Position numbers and translations under genes: made by a program. A DNA stretch of 41,090 bases from an uncultured bacterium (GTDB lineage Bacteria; Verrucomicrobiota; Lentisphaeria; Victivallales; UBA1829): positions 1 to 41,090 of the forward strand of contig CASFTV010000029.1 in NCBI GenBank assembly GCA_949297765.1, in the 5' to 3' direction. This document shows positions 15,567-23,466 of the stretch, one piece after another (the first letter of the stretch is position 1; each line of letters starts with the position of its first letter). The notes under the pieces are model-generated. The model was not told the DNA's origin. It saw only the letters and a list, made by a program, of their open reading frames with translations, and searched no databases.

Positions 15567-16898
15567 ATGAATAGAAATCTGTTCCGTAAAAATGCGATGC
15601 TCAAGGTTGCATCGCCGTTTGAATTGAACCGCCTGCTTTCCATTTTCAATGGACGCGAAGCGCTGGCGCTGCTGGCTCTGGGCGTGACGGTGATCGCCCT
15701 GCTGGCATGGGGCATCTTCGGCGTGATCTATGAACGGGTCAGCGGAAACGGCATAGTCATGCTGCAAAGTCAGTTTGATACCATTCAGGCCCCCGCCGGA
15801 GGAGTTCTGATCTCCTTTGATATCGAAACGGGAGATTTTGTCAAGCGCGGACAGATGGTCGGACGGCTCTTTTCATTTTCCGATCTTGAAAATCTGCGGG
15901 AAAAACATCAGAAGCTGGAAATGCTCCGGGGCAATCTTGCGGAGGTCCGCCGGCATACAGACCGGCTCCAGAAAGGAAATCAGACCCATATCCGGAAAAT
16001 GTCCGGAGTGCTGGATGAAACGATCGCCCATCTCGACAAGGAACTGGCATGGCTCGCGACGTTTGTCGAGAAAGGAGAGGAACTCGCCCGGCGCGGCGCC
16101 ATCTCGCAGAAACAGTGGCATGAGGATCAGGAACGGTATCACACCAAACTCAAAAGTCGGGCCGATTACCGGCTCAAAAAACTGGAGGAGGAAAACTCCT
16201 TCTCCGAAACGGAATTTTCCCTTGCCAAGGAGATCATGTCTGCGGAGGCCGAAGTGAAGTCGGCGCTCTTCGAAGTGGAGCAGCTCCGCAACAAACTGGA
16301 GTACAATACGCGGATCATCAGCGCACATTCCGGAACCGTGACCAGCGTGAATTATACCCCCGGCGCCATCGTCCCCGCGGAAGCAACCCTCGCCAGCCTG
16401 ATCGACCTCGATGACCAGAGCGATGAAACATGGGAGCTGTACGCGTATTTTTCCGTCGCCGACAGCAAGAGGATCCGTCCCGGCATGAGCGCCGTTGTGA
16501 CGCCCTCCTCGGTGAAGGCCGAACGCGACGGCTCCATCCGCGGCACGGTCACCCATGTCGGCACCTACATTCTTCCGGTGGAGTCCATCGACCGCACCTT
16601 CCGCAATGCCGCGTTCGCGCAGTATCTTCTCAAACAGTGTGCGAACATGCCGGTCGAGGTCCGCATCCTGATGTCCCGGGACCGGAACTCTCCAAACGGT
16701 TTCCGATGGACCTCCGGAGCCGGACCGGCAATTGAAATCAGCGCGGGAACTCTCTGCTCGGCAAGCGTTGTCGTGGAAAAGGATCCGCCGCTGGAACTGC
16801 TGTTCTCCGGACTGCGCAAATTCATGTTCGGACGGGGGGTGATGGAGGAGTTCCAGCTGAAAAACGCCCAAACCGGAGCCGGGGAGAACAATCCATGA
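15567..16898 (+). CDS. HlyD-family adaptor of the NHLM peptide export system
   Basis: This 443-residue membrane-fusion protein has a cytoplasmic N-terminus, one transmembrane helix at about 31-53 (ALALLALGVTVIALLAWGIF), and a biotinyl-lipoyl-like half (GGVLISFDIETGDFVKRGQ). A long charged alpha-helical hairpin follows (about 105-245), then the second lipoyl half (RIISAHSGTVTSVNYTPGA) and a beta-barrel region. It matches the secretion protein found with NHLP precursors and bridges the inner-membrane ABC exporter to the periplasm or outer membrane. The stop overlaps the next ATG by four bases. No TolC-like partner is in the window, so one elsewhere would be needed for release outside the cell. 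Confidence 0.88.
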   Translation: MNRNLFRKNAMLKVASPFELNRLLSIFNGREALALLALGVTVIALLAWGIFGVIYERVSGNGIVMLQSQFDTIQAPAGGVLISFDIETGDFVKRGQMVGRLFSFSDLENLREKHQKLEMLRGNLAEVRRHTDRLQKGNQTHIRKMSGVLDETIAHLDKELAWLATFVEKGEELARRGAISQKQWHEDQERYHTKLKSRADYRLKKLEEENSFSETEFSLAKEIMSAEAEVKSALFEVEQLRNKLEYNTRIISAHSGTVTSVNYTPGAIVPAEATLASLIDLDDQSDETWELYAYFSVADSKRIRPGMSAVVTPSSVKAERDGSIRGTVTHVGTYILPVESIDRTFRNAAFAQYLLKQCANMPVEVRILMSRDRNSPNGFRWTSGAGPAIEISAGTLCSASVVVEKDPPLELLFSGLRKFMFGRGVMEEFQLKNAQTGAGENNP

Positions 16899-19057
16899 TT
16901 TTCCGGAAAAAACGGGTCGAATGCCCGATGGTGCTCCAGATGGAGTCCGCGGAATGCGGTGCCGCCGCGCTGGCGATGGTCATGGCGTATCACGGCGTGG
17001 TCGTGCCGCTGGAACGTCTCCGCGATGAGTGCGGCGTGTCCCGGGACGGAAGCAAGGCATCCAGTCTTCTCAAAGTCGCGCGCAGCTACCATTTCCAGGC
17101 CAAGGGGTACCGGGAGGAAGAACTCGAGGCGTTGAACGGTCACGCTCTGCCGCTGATCCTTTTCTGGAATTTCAATCATTTTGTAGTCTATACCGGACGC
17201 CGGGGACGCAAATTCTGCATCAACGATCCCGCTCTCGGACCCCGTCTGGTGGATCCGGCGGAAATGGATGAATCGTTCAGCGGAATCCTGCTGGAGTTCA
17301 CCCCGGGGGAAGGCTTCCGGCGCTTCGGACACGAAAACTCGCTGGCGGGCGCTCTCTGGAAACGCCTGGAAGGATGCCGCGGGACTTTTTTTCTCCTTCT
17401 GCTGACCGGCCTTCTGCTGGTGCCGGGCAATCTGCTGACGCCGAATCTCTCGAAGATTTTCATCGACAACTTCATGATGGATGGCTTTTTCAACTGGGGA
17501 ACGCCGCTCATTACCCTTGCCGCTCTGACTCTGCTGGTTACGCTCTTCCTTACCTGGATTCAGTGCAACGGACTGGTTCGCCTGAATTTGAAGGTGGCTC
17601 TGACGGGATCTGCGATGTTCCTGTTCCGGGTCCTGCATCTTCCGGTGAGTTTCTTCTCCAGCCGTCAGAGCGGCGAACTGGCGACCCGTGTCCAGCTGAA
17701 CGACCGGGTCGCGGCATTCCTTTCCGAACAGCTGGCCGCCAATCTGCTCAGCTTGATTACACTCATTTTTTACGCTTTCCTGATGTTCTGCTACGATGCT
17801 GTCCTCGGGACTCTGGCCGCCGTGATGGGGGCGATGATTCTTCTCCTTCTGCAGCGGAAGCTCAAATCGCGGAAACTGCTCGGTCAGAGCATCCAGCTCG
17901 ATACGGGGATGCTCTACGGAACCACCACCACCGGAGTGATGCTGATCGAGACATTGAAAGCGTCCGGCGGCGAAAACGATTTCTTTTCCGGATGGAGCGG
18001 ATTTCAGGCAAGAAGTCTGCTCGGCCGCCAGAAACTGGAAGCCTCCACGGTTCTGCTCGGAACCTTTCCGAACAGCGTGCAGAAGATCACCGTGGCTCTG
18101 GTCACCGGACTCGGAGCCTTGCGGATCCTGGCCGGAAGCATGACCGGCGGAGCATATCTGGTGTTCCAGCTGATCCTCGGCAACTTTTTCGCTCCGCTCG
18201 AACAGCTGGTGAATATCGGCAATTCCCTGCAGGAGATCGACGCCGGACTGAAACGTCTGGATGACGTGATGACCTGCCGGGAAGATCCCTATTCGCTCGA
18301 GGAGGGCGCCTCCCATGCAGGAGAGCCGAAACCGAAGCTGGAGGGCCGTCTGGAACTTCGCAACGTGACCTTCGGATACAATCCCACCGCGGAACCGATT
18401 CTCCGCAATTTCAGTCTGACCGTGAATCCCGGGGAACGGATCGCCATCGTGGGTCCCTCCGGATCGGGTAAATCCACGGTGGCAAAGCTGATCGCGGGAC
18501 TGTATCCGCCGTGGAGCGGAGAGATCCGGTTCGACGGCAAGACGCGCGAAGCCTATTCCCATACGGAACTCTTCAACTCCTTTGCGATGGTCGATCAGGA
18601 TATTTTTCTGTTCCGCGGCACCATCTGCGACAATCTGACCATGTTTGACCGGTCCGTGCCGATCGTCGATGTGGAACGCGCCGCACGCGATGCGTGCATT
18701 CACGACCAGATCGCGGCGCGCAGCTACGGTTATTTTTCGGCGGTGGGGGAAGGCGGCGGAAACTTCAGCGGAGGTGAACGGCAGCGGCTTGAAATCGCCC
18801 GTGCCCTGGTGTCGAATCCCTCTCTTCTGCTGCTGGACGAGGCCACCAGCGCGCTGGACCCTGAAACGGAACAGCGGATCGACCGCAATCTGCGCCGTCG
18901 CGGATGCAGCTGTGTCATCATCGCGCACCGTCTCAGCACCATCCGGGATGCCGACCGGATCATCGTACTCGAACATGGCGAAATTGTGGAATCCGGAACC
19001 CATGAGGAACTGCTGGCCAGGAACGGTTTTTACGCCCGGCTGCTTGCAAATATTTGA
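16895..19057 (+). CDS. NHLM exporter: C39 peptidase / permease / ATPase
   Basis: This 720-residue protein carries an N-terminal C39 peptidase with catalytic Cys21 (MESAECGAAALAMV), His95 (NFNHFVVYTG) and Asp111 (INDPALGPR). A six-helix ABC permease spans about 165-440, and an ATPase follows with Walker A GPSGSGKST (520-528), signature FSGGERQRLEIARAL and Walker B LLLLDEATSALD. The peptidase should remove NHLP leaders after Gly-Gly, Ala-Gly or Thr-Ala-Gly while the core is exported. All peptidase and ATPase residues are intact. It is the first of two ABC proteins usual for NHLM systems and is translationally coupled to the HlyD gene (ATGA overlap at 16895-16898). Confidence 0.92.
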   Translation: MIFRKKRVECPMVLQMESAECGAAALAMVMAYHGVVVPLERLRDECGVSRDGSKASSLLKVARSYHFQAKGYREEELEALNGHALPLILFWNFNHFVVYTGRRGRKFCINDPALGPRLVDPAEMDESFSGILLEFTPGEGFRRFGHENSLAGALWKRLEGCRGTFFLLLLTGLLLVPGNLLTPNLSKIFIDNFMMDGFFNWGTPLITLAALTLLVTLFLTWIQCNGLVRLNLKVALTGSAMFLFRVLHLPVSFFSSRQSGELATRVQLNDRVAAFLSEQLAANLLSLITLIFYAFLMFCYDAVLGTLAAVMGAMILLLLQRKLKSRKLLGQSIQLDTGMLYGTTTTGVMLIETLKASGGENDFFSGWSGFQARSLLGRQKLEASTVLLGTFPNSVQKITVALVTGLGALRILAGSMTGGAYLVFQLILGNFFAPLEQLVNIGNSLQEIDAGLKRLDDVMTCREDPYSLEEGASHAGEPKPKLEGRLELRNVTFGYNPTAEPILRNFSLTVNPGERIAIVGPSGSGKSTVAKLIAGLYPPWSGEIRFDGKTREAYSHTELFNSFAMVDQDIFLFRGTICDNLTMFDRSVPIVDVERAARDACIHDQIAARSYGYFSAVGEGGGNFSGGERQRLEIARALVSNPSLLLLDEATSALDPETEQRIDRNLRRRGCSCVIIAHRLSTIRDADRIIVLEHGEIVESGTHEELLARNGFYARLLANI

Positions 19058-19063
19058 ACGCGT

Positions 19064-21784
19064 ATGAGAATAGATCGTATTGAACAACTGCTGAACGCCG
19101 TGGCGACCGGAGAAATCTCCTTTTCCGGCCGGTATCTTCCGCTGGATGATCCGGAGATCTGCTGGGTGGTCCTCTCCGGCGCGCTGAATCTTTTTTCGGC
19201 GCATGTGGCGCCGGACGGTTCCTGCGGCGCCAGACTGCCGCTCGGGACCGGGGACTGTCCTCTGCACAGCGTGGTCCCGGGTTCCGCTTCCGCTCCGGAA
19301 GACGACGGCCGTCGGATCCTCCTGGCGATGCCGCTGCCCGGCACACACTGTCTGAAGGTCCCCTGGACGGCTCTGGAGGCGCTCTGCCGCCGGGAACCCG
19401 AACTGGAGGAGTTCCGGCGTGCCGGACTGGAGCTCTGGCTGGAATGTCTCGGAGAATGCGGCAGTGCGGGCGCCTCCGTCATGGACCGGGCGGAGGAGCT
19501 GCGGCGCATCCTCCCGGAACGCTGCATGCAGGAGGCCCGGCAGAGAAACGATGCCGAACGGGAGCGCCTTCAGGCAAAACTCCGCGAAAAAGAGGCAAGT
19601 CTCCGGAACGCCATGAACCGGATCTGCAACGTGCTGCGGCCGACGGAACGCTTCCGTCTTCCTCCGCCGACCGGCGATGCCCTGTTCGATGCCTGCGCCG
19701 CCGCCGGGCACGGAATGGGGTTGACTCTGCGCTGTCCCGGAAAACACTTCTTTGCTTCCGCCGATTCTCCGGAGGACCGGATTCTCCGGATCTGCGACTA
19801 TAATCAGGTCCGCTGCCGGAAAGTGGAGCTGACAGAAGGGTGGGAACAGCAGGATTTTACCGCGTTTGTCACCTTCCGCCGGGAATCGGGCGCGCCGGTT
19901 GCCCTGCTCGGGCGCTGCGGGGACGAGGCCCGGATATTTGATCCGGCGGAAGCGCAGGTCCGTCGTCTTTCCCGGCAGGATGCCGCGGCGCTGTCGAAGG
20001 ACGGCTGGTGTTTCTACACTCCGTTTCCGCCGGGACGGATCACGGGCGGAAAACTGCTGGCTCTGACGTTCCGCGGAGCGCGCGGCGATCTCTCGACTCT
20101 GCTCTGGCTGATGCTGTTCGGCGCGCTGCTGAGCATGGCTGTGCCGATCATCAACGGCGTGATTTTCGGAACGGTGATTCCGACGGCGGACCGGGTGCTG
20201 CTGATGCAGCTCTTCGGAATTTCTCTTCTGTTTGCCCTCACTCAGGGGATTTTTGAATATGTGGAGTCCATTGCGATTCTGCGCATTCATGTCCGGGCGG
20301 AGTATACGCTTCAGGCGGCGGTCTGGGATCGGCTTCTGAATCTGCCGGCCCGTTTTTTCCGGGCGTTCAGCATAGGAGATCTCTCTGTCCGCAGTCTTGG
20401 GATCATGCAGATCGGCGAAATTTTATCGGTATCCACGATCAAGGCGGTGGTGGCGGGGGTGTTCTGTTTCCCGTCCCTGATACTGATGCTCTATTACGAT
20501 CTCCTGCTTGGTGCGATTTCCCTGCTGATTCTGATCGTTGTCCTGGGAATCTTTGCCGTGCTGGCGGTTCTGATGGTGCATCGCCATGTGCGCATTCTCG
20601 CTGCGGAAGGGGAGTTGAATGGAGAGCTGGTTCAGTTTTTCAACGGCATATCCAAAATCCGGACCGCGGGCGCGGAGAATGCCGCATTCGCACACTGGGC
20701 CGAGCGCTTCAGTTCTAAAAAACAGATTTACCGCTCCTTTGCCAACTGCCGCACTTTCGCAACGGTCGTGAACGCGGTGATTCCGGTGCTGACGATCGGA
20801 ACGGTGATTTCCATTGTGACCTGGCAGTATTTTCATGCGGAGAACGGCGAAGAACTCATGAGTTCCGCCGATTTTGTCAGTTTTGTTTCGGCGCTCGGGA
20901 TCGTCAGTGCGGCGGTGGGGCAGATGATCATGTCTCTGATTTCGGCGGTCAGCGCGATTCCGGTCTATCGGCGTCTTCGCCCGATTCTGGAGGCCGAACC
21001 GGAGAATGACATCGCCAAGCCGCCGCCGGGAAAACTCTCCGGAGCAATCGACGTCCGGAATATCTCATTCCGCTATGGACCGGATCAGCCTCTGATTCTT
21101 TCCGGGCTTTCGATGCAGGTCCGGCCGGGAGAATTCGTCGCGGTGGTTGGGGAGTCCGGTTCCGGGAAGTCCACGCTGCTCCGCCTGCTGCTCGGATTCG
21201 AAACGCCTTCCGGGGGAAGCATCACCTATGACGGTCAGGATGTCAGCCATGTGAATCTGCAGGCGCTGCGTTCCCGGATCGGCGTGGTGCTTCAGGACAG
21301 TCGTCTGCTGCCGGATTCCGTGCTGCGCAACATTGTCGGACACTCCGGAAAACTCACTGTCGACGACGCCTGGGAGGCCGCCCGCCTCGCAGGCTGCGAA
21401 CAGGATATCCGTGAAATGCCGATGGGAATGCACACCATGCTCTCGGTCGGCGGCGGTTCCGTTTCCGGCGGCCAGCGCCAGCGCATTCTCATTGCCCGGG
21501 CTCTGGCAAAGAAACCGGCGGTTCTGCTTTTCGACGAAGCAACCAGTGCTCTCGACAATGAAACGCAGGCCGTGGTCAGCGAGGGGATCCGGAAACTGAA
21601 CGTTTCCCGTCTCCTGATCGCCCACCGTCTCAGCACGGTGATGAACGCAGACCGGATCTATGTCCTGCACGAAGGGCGGATGGCCGAATGCGGAACCTAT
21701 CGGCAACTGATGGAACAAAACGGGATTTTTGCGAAGCTCGCCCGGCGGCAGCTCGCGGAAAACGGAGAGGAACCCGAAAAATGA
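19064..21784 (+). CDS. NHLM exporter: second ABC permease/ATPase with degenerate N-terminal domains
   Basis: This 906-residue protein ends in an ABC permease (about 345-640) and ATPase: Walker A GESGSGKST from Gly696, signature VSGGQRQRILIARAL, Walker B VLLFDEATSALD. The first 340 residues hold a nucleotide-sensor-like beta region, a charged helical stretch (about 165-190) and a fold reminiscent of a C39 peptidase (about 205-325). That last part lacks the ECG catalytic motif, so it may bind but not cut leaders. It probably forms a heterodimer with the preceding ABC protein, as in other NHLM systems. The start has no good Shine-Dalgarno sequence and lies 6 bases after the upstream stop, so reinitiation is likely. 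Confidence 0.88.
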   Translation: MRIDRIEQLLNAVATGEISFSGRYLPLDDPEICWVVLSGALNLFSAHVAPDGSCGARLPLGTGDCPLHSVVPGSASAPEDDGRRILLAMPLPGTHCLKVPWTALEALCRREPELEEFRRAGLELWLECLGECGSAGASVMDRAEELRRILPERCMQEARQRNDAERERLQAKLREKEASLRNAMNRICNVLRPTERFRLPPPTGDALFDACAAAGHGMGLTLRCPGKHFFASADSPEDRILRICDYNQVRCRKVELTEGWEQQDFTAFVTFRRESGAPVALLGRCGDEARIFDPAEAQVRRLSRQDAAALSKDGWCFYTPFPPGRITGGKLLALTFRGARGDLSTLLWLMLFGALLSMAVPIINGVIFGTVIPTADRVLLMQLFGISLLFALTQGIFEYVESIAILRIHVRAEYTLQAAVWDRLLNLPARFFRAFSIGDLSVRSLGIMQIGEILSVSTIKAVVAGVFCFPSLILMLYYDLLLGAISLLILIVVLGIFAVLAVLMVHRHVRILAAEGELNGELVQFFNGISKIRTAGAENAAFAHWAERFSSKKQIYRSFANCRTFATVVNAVIPVLTIGTVISIVTWQYFHAENGEELMSSADFVSFVSALGIVSAAVGQMIMSLISAVSAIPVYRRLRPILEAEPENDIAKPPPGKLSGAIDVRNISFRYGPDQPLILSGLSMQVRPGEFVAVVGESGSGKSTLLRLLLGFETPSGGSITYDGQDVSHVNLQALRSRIGVVLQDSRLLPDSVLRNIVGHSGKLTVDDAWEAARLAGCEQDIREMPMGMHTMLSVGGGSVSGGQRQRILIARALAKKPAVLLFDEATSALDNETQAVVSEGIRKLNVSRLLIAHRLSTVMNADRIYVLHEGRMAECGTYRQLMEQNGIFAKLARRQLAENGEEPEK

Positions 21785-23010
21785 AGAAAAAACATGTATG
21801 GCTTTTCCTGCTGCTGGCGCTGATTGGGATGACGCTCGTCTTTCATTCGGAAATCGCCACGCTTCTGCACCGCAATTTCATGGCGACGTTCAGTGAAATT
21901 CTGCCCTCCGATCCGGCAAAACAGCGGATGCGTTATTTGAAAAAACATCCGGGCAGACTGAATATTGCCGTCTTCGGACCATGGAAATATTACGAGCAGA
22001 ATGGATTTGTCCTCGACAAGGCGATCCGTCTGGCGTTCGATGAAGTGAATGCGGCCGGCGGAATTCTCGGACGGCGCCTCAATCCGGTCTGGGTCGACAA
22101 TGAAAATTACAGCACCATCGCTCAGGAGGAGGCGGAGAAACTGGCGGCGGATCCGTCGATTTTTGCGGTGATCGGGCCGATTACCTCCGGGCGGGTGCTC
22201 CAGTTCAACTCCCTGTTCGGCGATGTCGGAATGCTGGAGGTTGCTCCGCTCGCCCAGAGCGCCCGGATCAACCGCGGACAAATCAATTCCCTGCTTTTCA
22301 TGCCGATCGTTTCCGATCTGGATGAAAGCAGAGCTCTGGCCGCGTGGGCGGAAAAGAACAAACGCAACAACTTCCTGATCCTGAACGACGACAGCCGCTT
22401 CCCCATGAGCTACGGAAGTTGTGTGGAACAGTCCTTTTACGACAGTAATCTGCTGGTCTACGGCCGTGTGCTTTTCGATCAGAGCAGCAGCAAAAACTAT
22501 ATCCGCGATCAAGTCCGGCAGTATCTCGACTACTTCCCTGTGCAGAATATCATCTATCTGAGCAAGACCGGAGATGCGTCGGATTATGCCGATCTCGCGG
22601 AGCGGATTTTCGCTCGTCTGCCGGAAGGAACTCTCTGCTTCAACGAATTCGCTCCGCTGGACCGTCTGCTGAACGTGCACCGCAACCGCAGCCGGATTTT
22701 CCTGCCCGCCGCAATCCCGCTGAACGGAAAAAACCGGACGGAACTGCGCAAGTTTTTGAAAATCAAGGGGTATGAACGTGATTTTTTGTCGCTGATTGTC
22801 TATCGCTCTGTACATGTCTTCGCGGATGCAATCCGTCAGACCGGATCGCTTGATCCCGGAAAAATCGCTGAAACCATGCGCACCGGCGTGATGAAGACTC
22901 CTCTGGGCGATTTCCGCTTCTCTTCCAGCGGTTTCGAGGCAAATCCGCCGGTGGAGATCCTTTCTCTGGAGGAACTCGAAAAACGCTGGAAGGCCATCGC
23001 TGCCGAATGA
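21781..23010 (+). CDS. Membrane-anchored Leu/Ile/Val-binding-type solute-binding protein
   Basis: This 409-residue protein has an uncleaved-looking N-terminal helix at about 6-21 (VWLFLLLALIGMTLVF) followed by a type I periplasmic-binding fold of the LivJ/amide-binding class: LNIAVFGPWKYYEQNG, then VLDKAIRLAFDEVNAAGGIL, GRRLNPVWVDNENYS and FAVIGPITSGRVLQF. No LIV permease is nearby. The ATG overlaps the stop of the second ABC gene (ATGA, 21781-21784), so it belongs to the RiPP operon. A role in sensing, capturing or handing over the exported peptide is an inference; this gene is not part of the standard NHLM set as I know it. Confidence 0.82.
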   Translation: MKKKHVWLFLLLALIGMTLVFHSEIATLLHRNFMATFSEILPSDPAKQRMRYLKKHPGRLNIAVFGPWKYYEQNGFVLDKAIRLAFDEVNAAGGILGRRLNPVWVDNENYSTIAQEEAEKLAADPSIFAVIGPITSGRVLQFNSLFGDVGMLEVAPLAQSARINRGQINSLLFMPIVSDLDESRALAAWAEKNKRNNFLILNDDSRFPMSYGSCVEQSFYDSNLLVYGRVLFDQSSSKNYIRDQVRQYLDYFPVQNIIYLSKTGDASDYADLAERIFARLPEGTLCFNEFAPLDRLLNVHRNRSRIFLPAAIPLNGKNRTELRKFLKIKGYERDFLSLIVYRSVHVFADAIRQTGSLDPGKIAETMRTGVMKTPLGDFRFSSSGFEANPPVEILSLEELEKRWKAIAAE

Positions 23011-23014
23011 TTGT

Positions 23015-23041
23015 CCTGCGGGAGAATGCCGCTCCCGCAGG
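23015..23041 (+). terminator. Hairpin at the end of the RiPP operon
   Basis: CCTGCGGGAG (23015-23024) and CTCCCGCAGG (23032-23041) form a perfect 10-bp stem with loop AATGCCG, starting 5 bases after the stop codon. No T run follows, so it may be an inefficient terminator or an mRNA-stabilising end. Confidence 0.6.
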
Positions 23042-23376
23042 CGGAAAAGAGTTTCTTCCCGTTCCGTTCCGAAATCGCATCCGCTTTCGAGCGTCGCGGA
23101 AATGAACCCTGCGATTCTGCGGAATGCTGGATCCCAGACCGGTCTGCGGTTTCCCTATCCCGGAACGCATTGACCGGACGGATTGTTTTCCTCCGGATTT
23201 CTTCTTCCGTCCGCCGGGGGATTCCGCGGTGCGGAGGGGAGATGCAAAGTGGTTCTGTTCCGTCCGGAATGCAGGGTTTCCTGTTTTCAAACTTGAGGGA
23301 TTTTATGAAAATGAAAGAATGAATCATCTTTTTATCACATCATAACATGTTTGATATAAAAGAGATATATATTTAT
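23042..23376. other. Intergenic region before the symporter operon
   Basis: No supported gene. The sequence changes from GC-rich to strongly AT-rich near 23290. The reading frames present look like chance and show no recognisable protein. Confidence 0.4.
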
Positions 23377-23406
23377 TTGCATGAAATTGATTTTTTGCAT
23401 ATTGAT
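23377..23406 (+). repeat. Direct repeat overlapping the symporter promoter
   Basis: TTGCAT at 23377-23382 and 23395-23400 are each followed by ATTGAT (after GAA in the first copy, directly in the second). The second copy covers the -35 box at 23402-23407. It is a candidate regulator site; the assignment is tentative. Confidence 0.35.
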
Positions 23407-23430
23407 CTTTTCAGTCTTTTATGGTATAAT
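23402..23430 (+). promoter_or_regulatory. Promoter of the symporter-LacI-pseudopilin-lyase operon
   Basis: TTGATC (23402-23407) and a perfect TATAAT (23425-23430) are separated by 17 bases, with TGG just before the -10 making an extended -10 element. The start near 23437 lies upstream of the ATG at 23467 and rules out longer versions of the symporter. Confidence 0.75.
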
Positions 23431-23466
23431 TTATTCCGGAACAGAACAGAAGGAGAAGCTGGAGAG

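Noticed and set aside
16565-20290. Very long minus-strand open frame opposite the exporter genes
   Set aside because: The plus strand encodes intact NHLM proteins; the antisense frame has no domain, no ribosome site and low-complexity composition.
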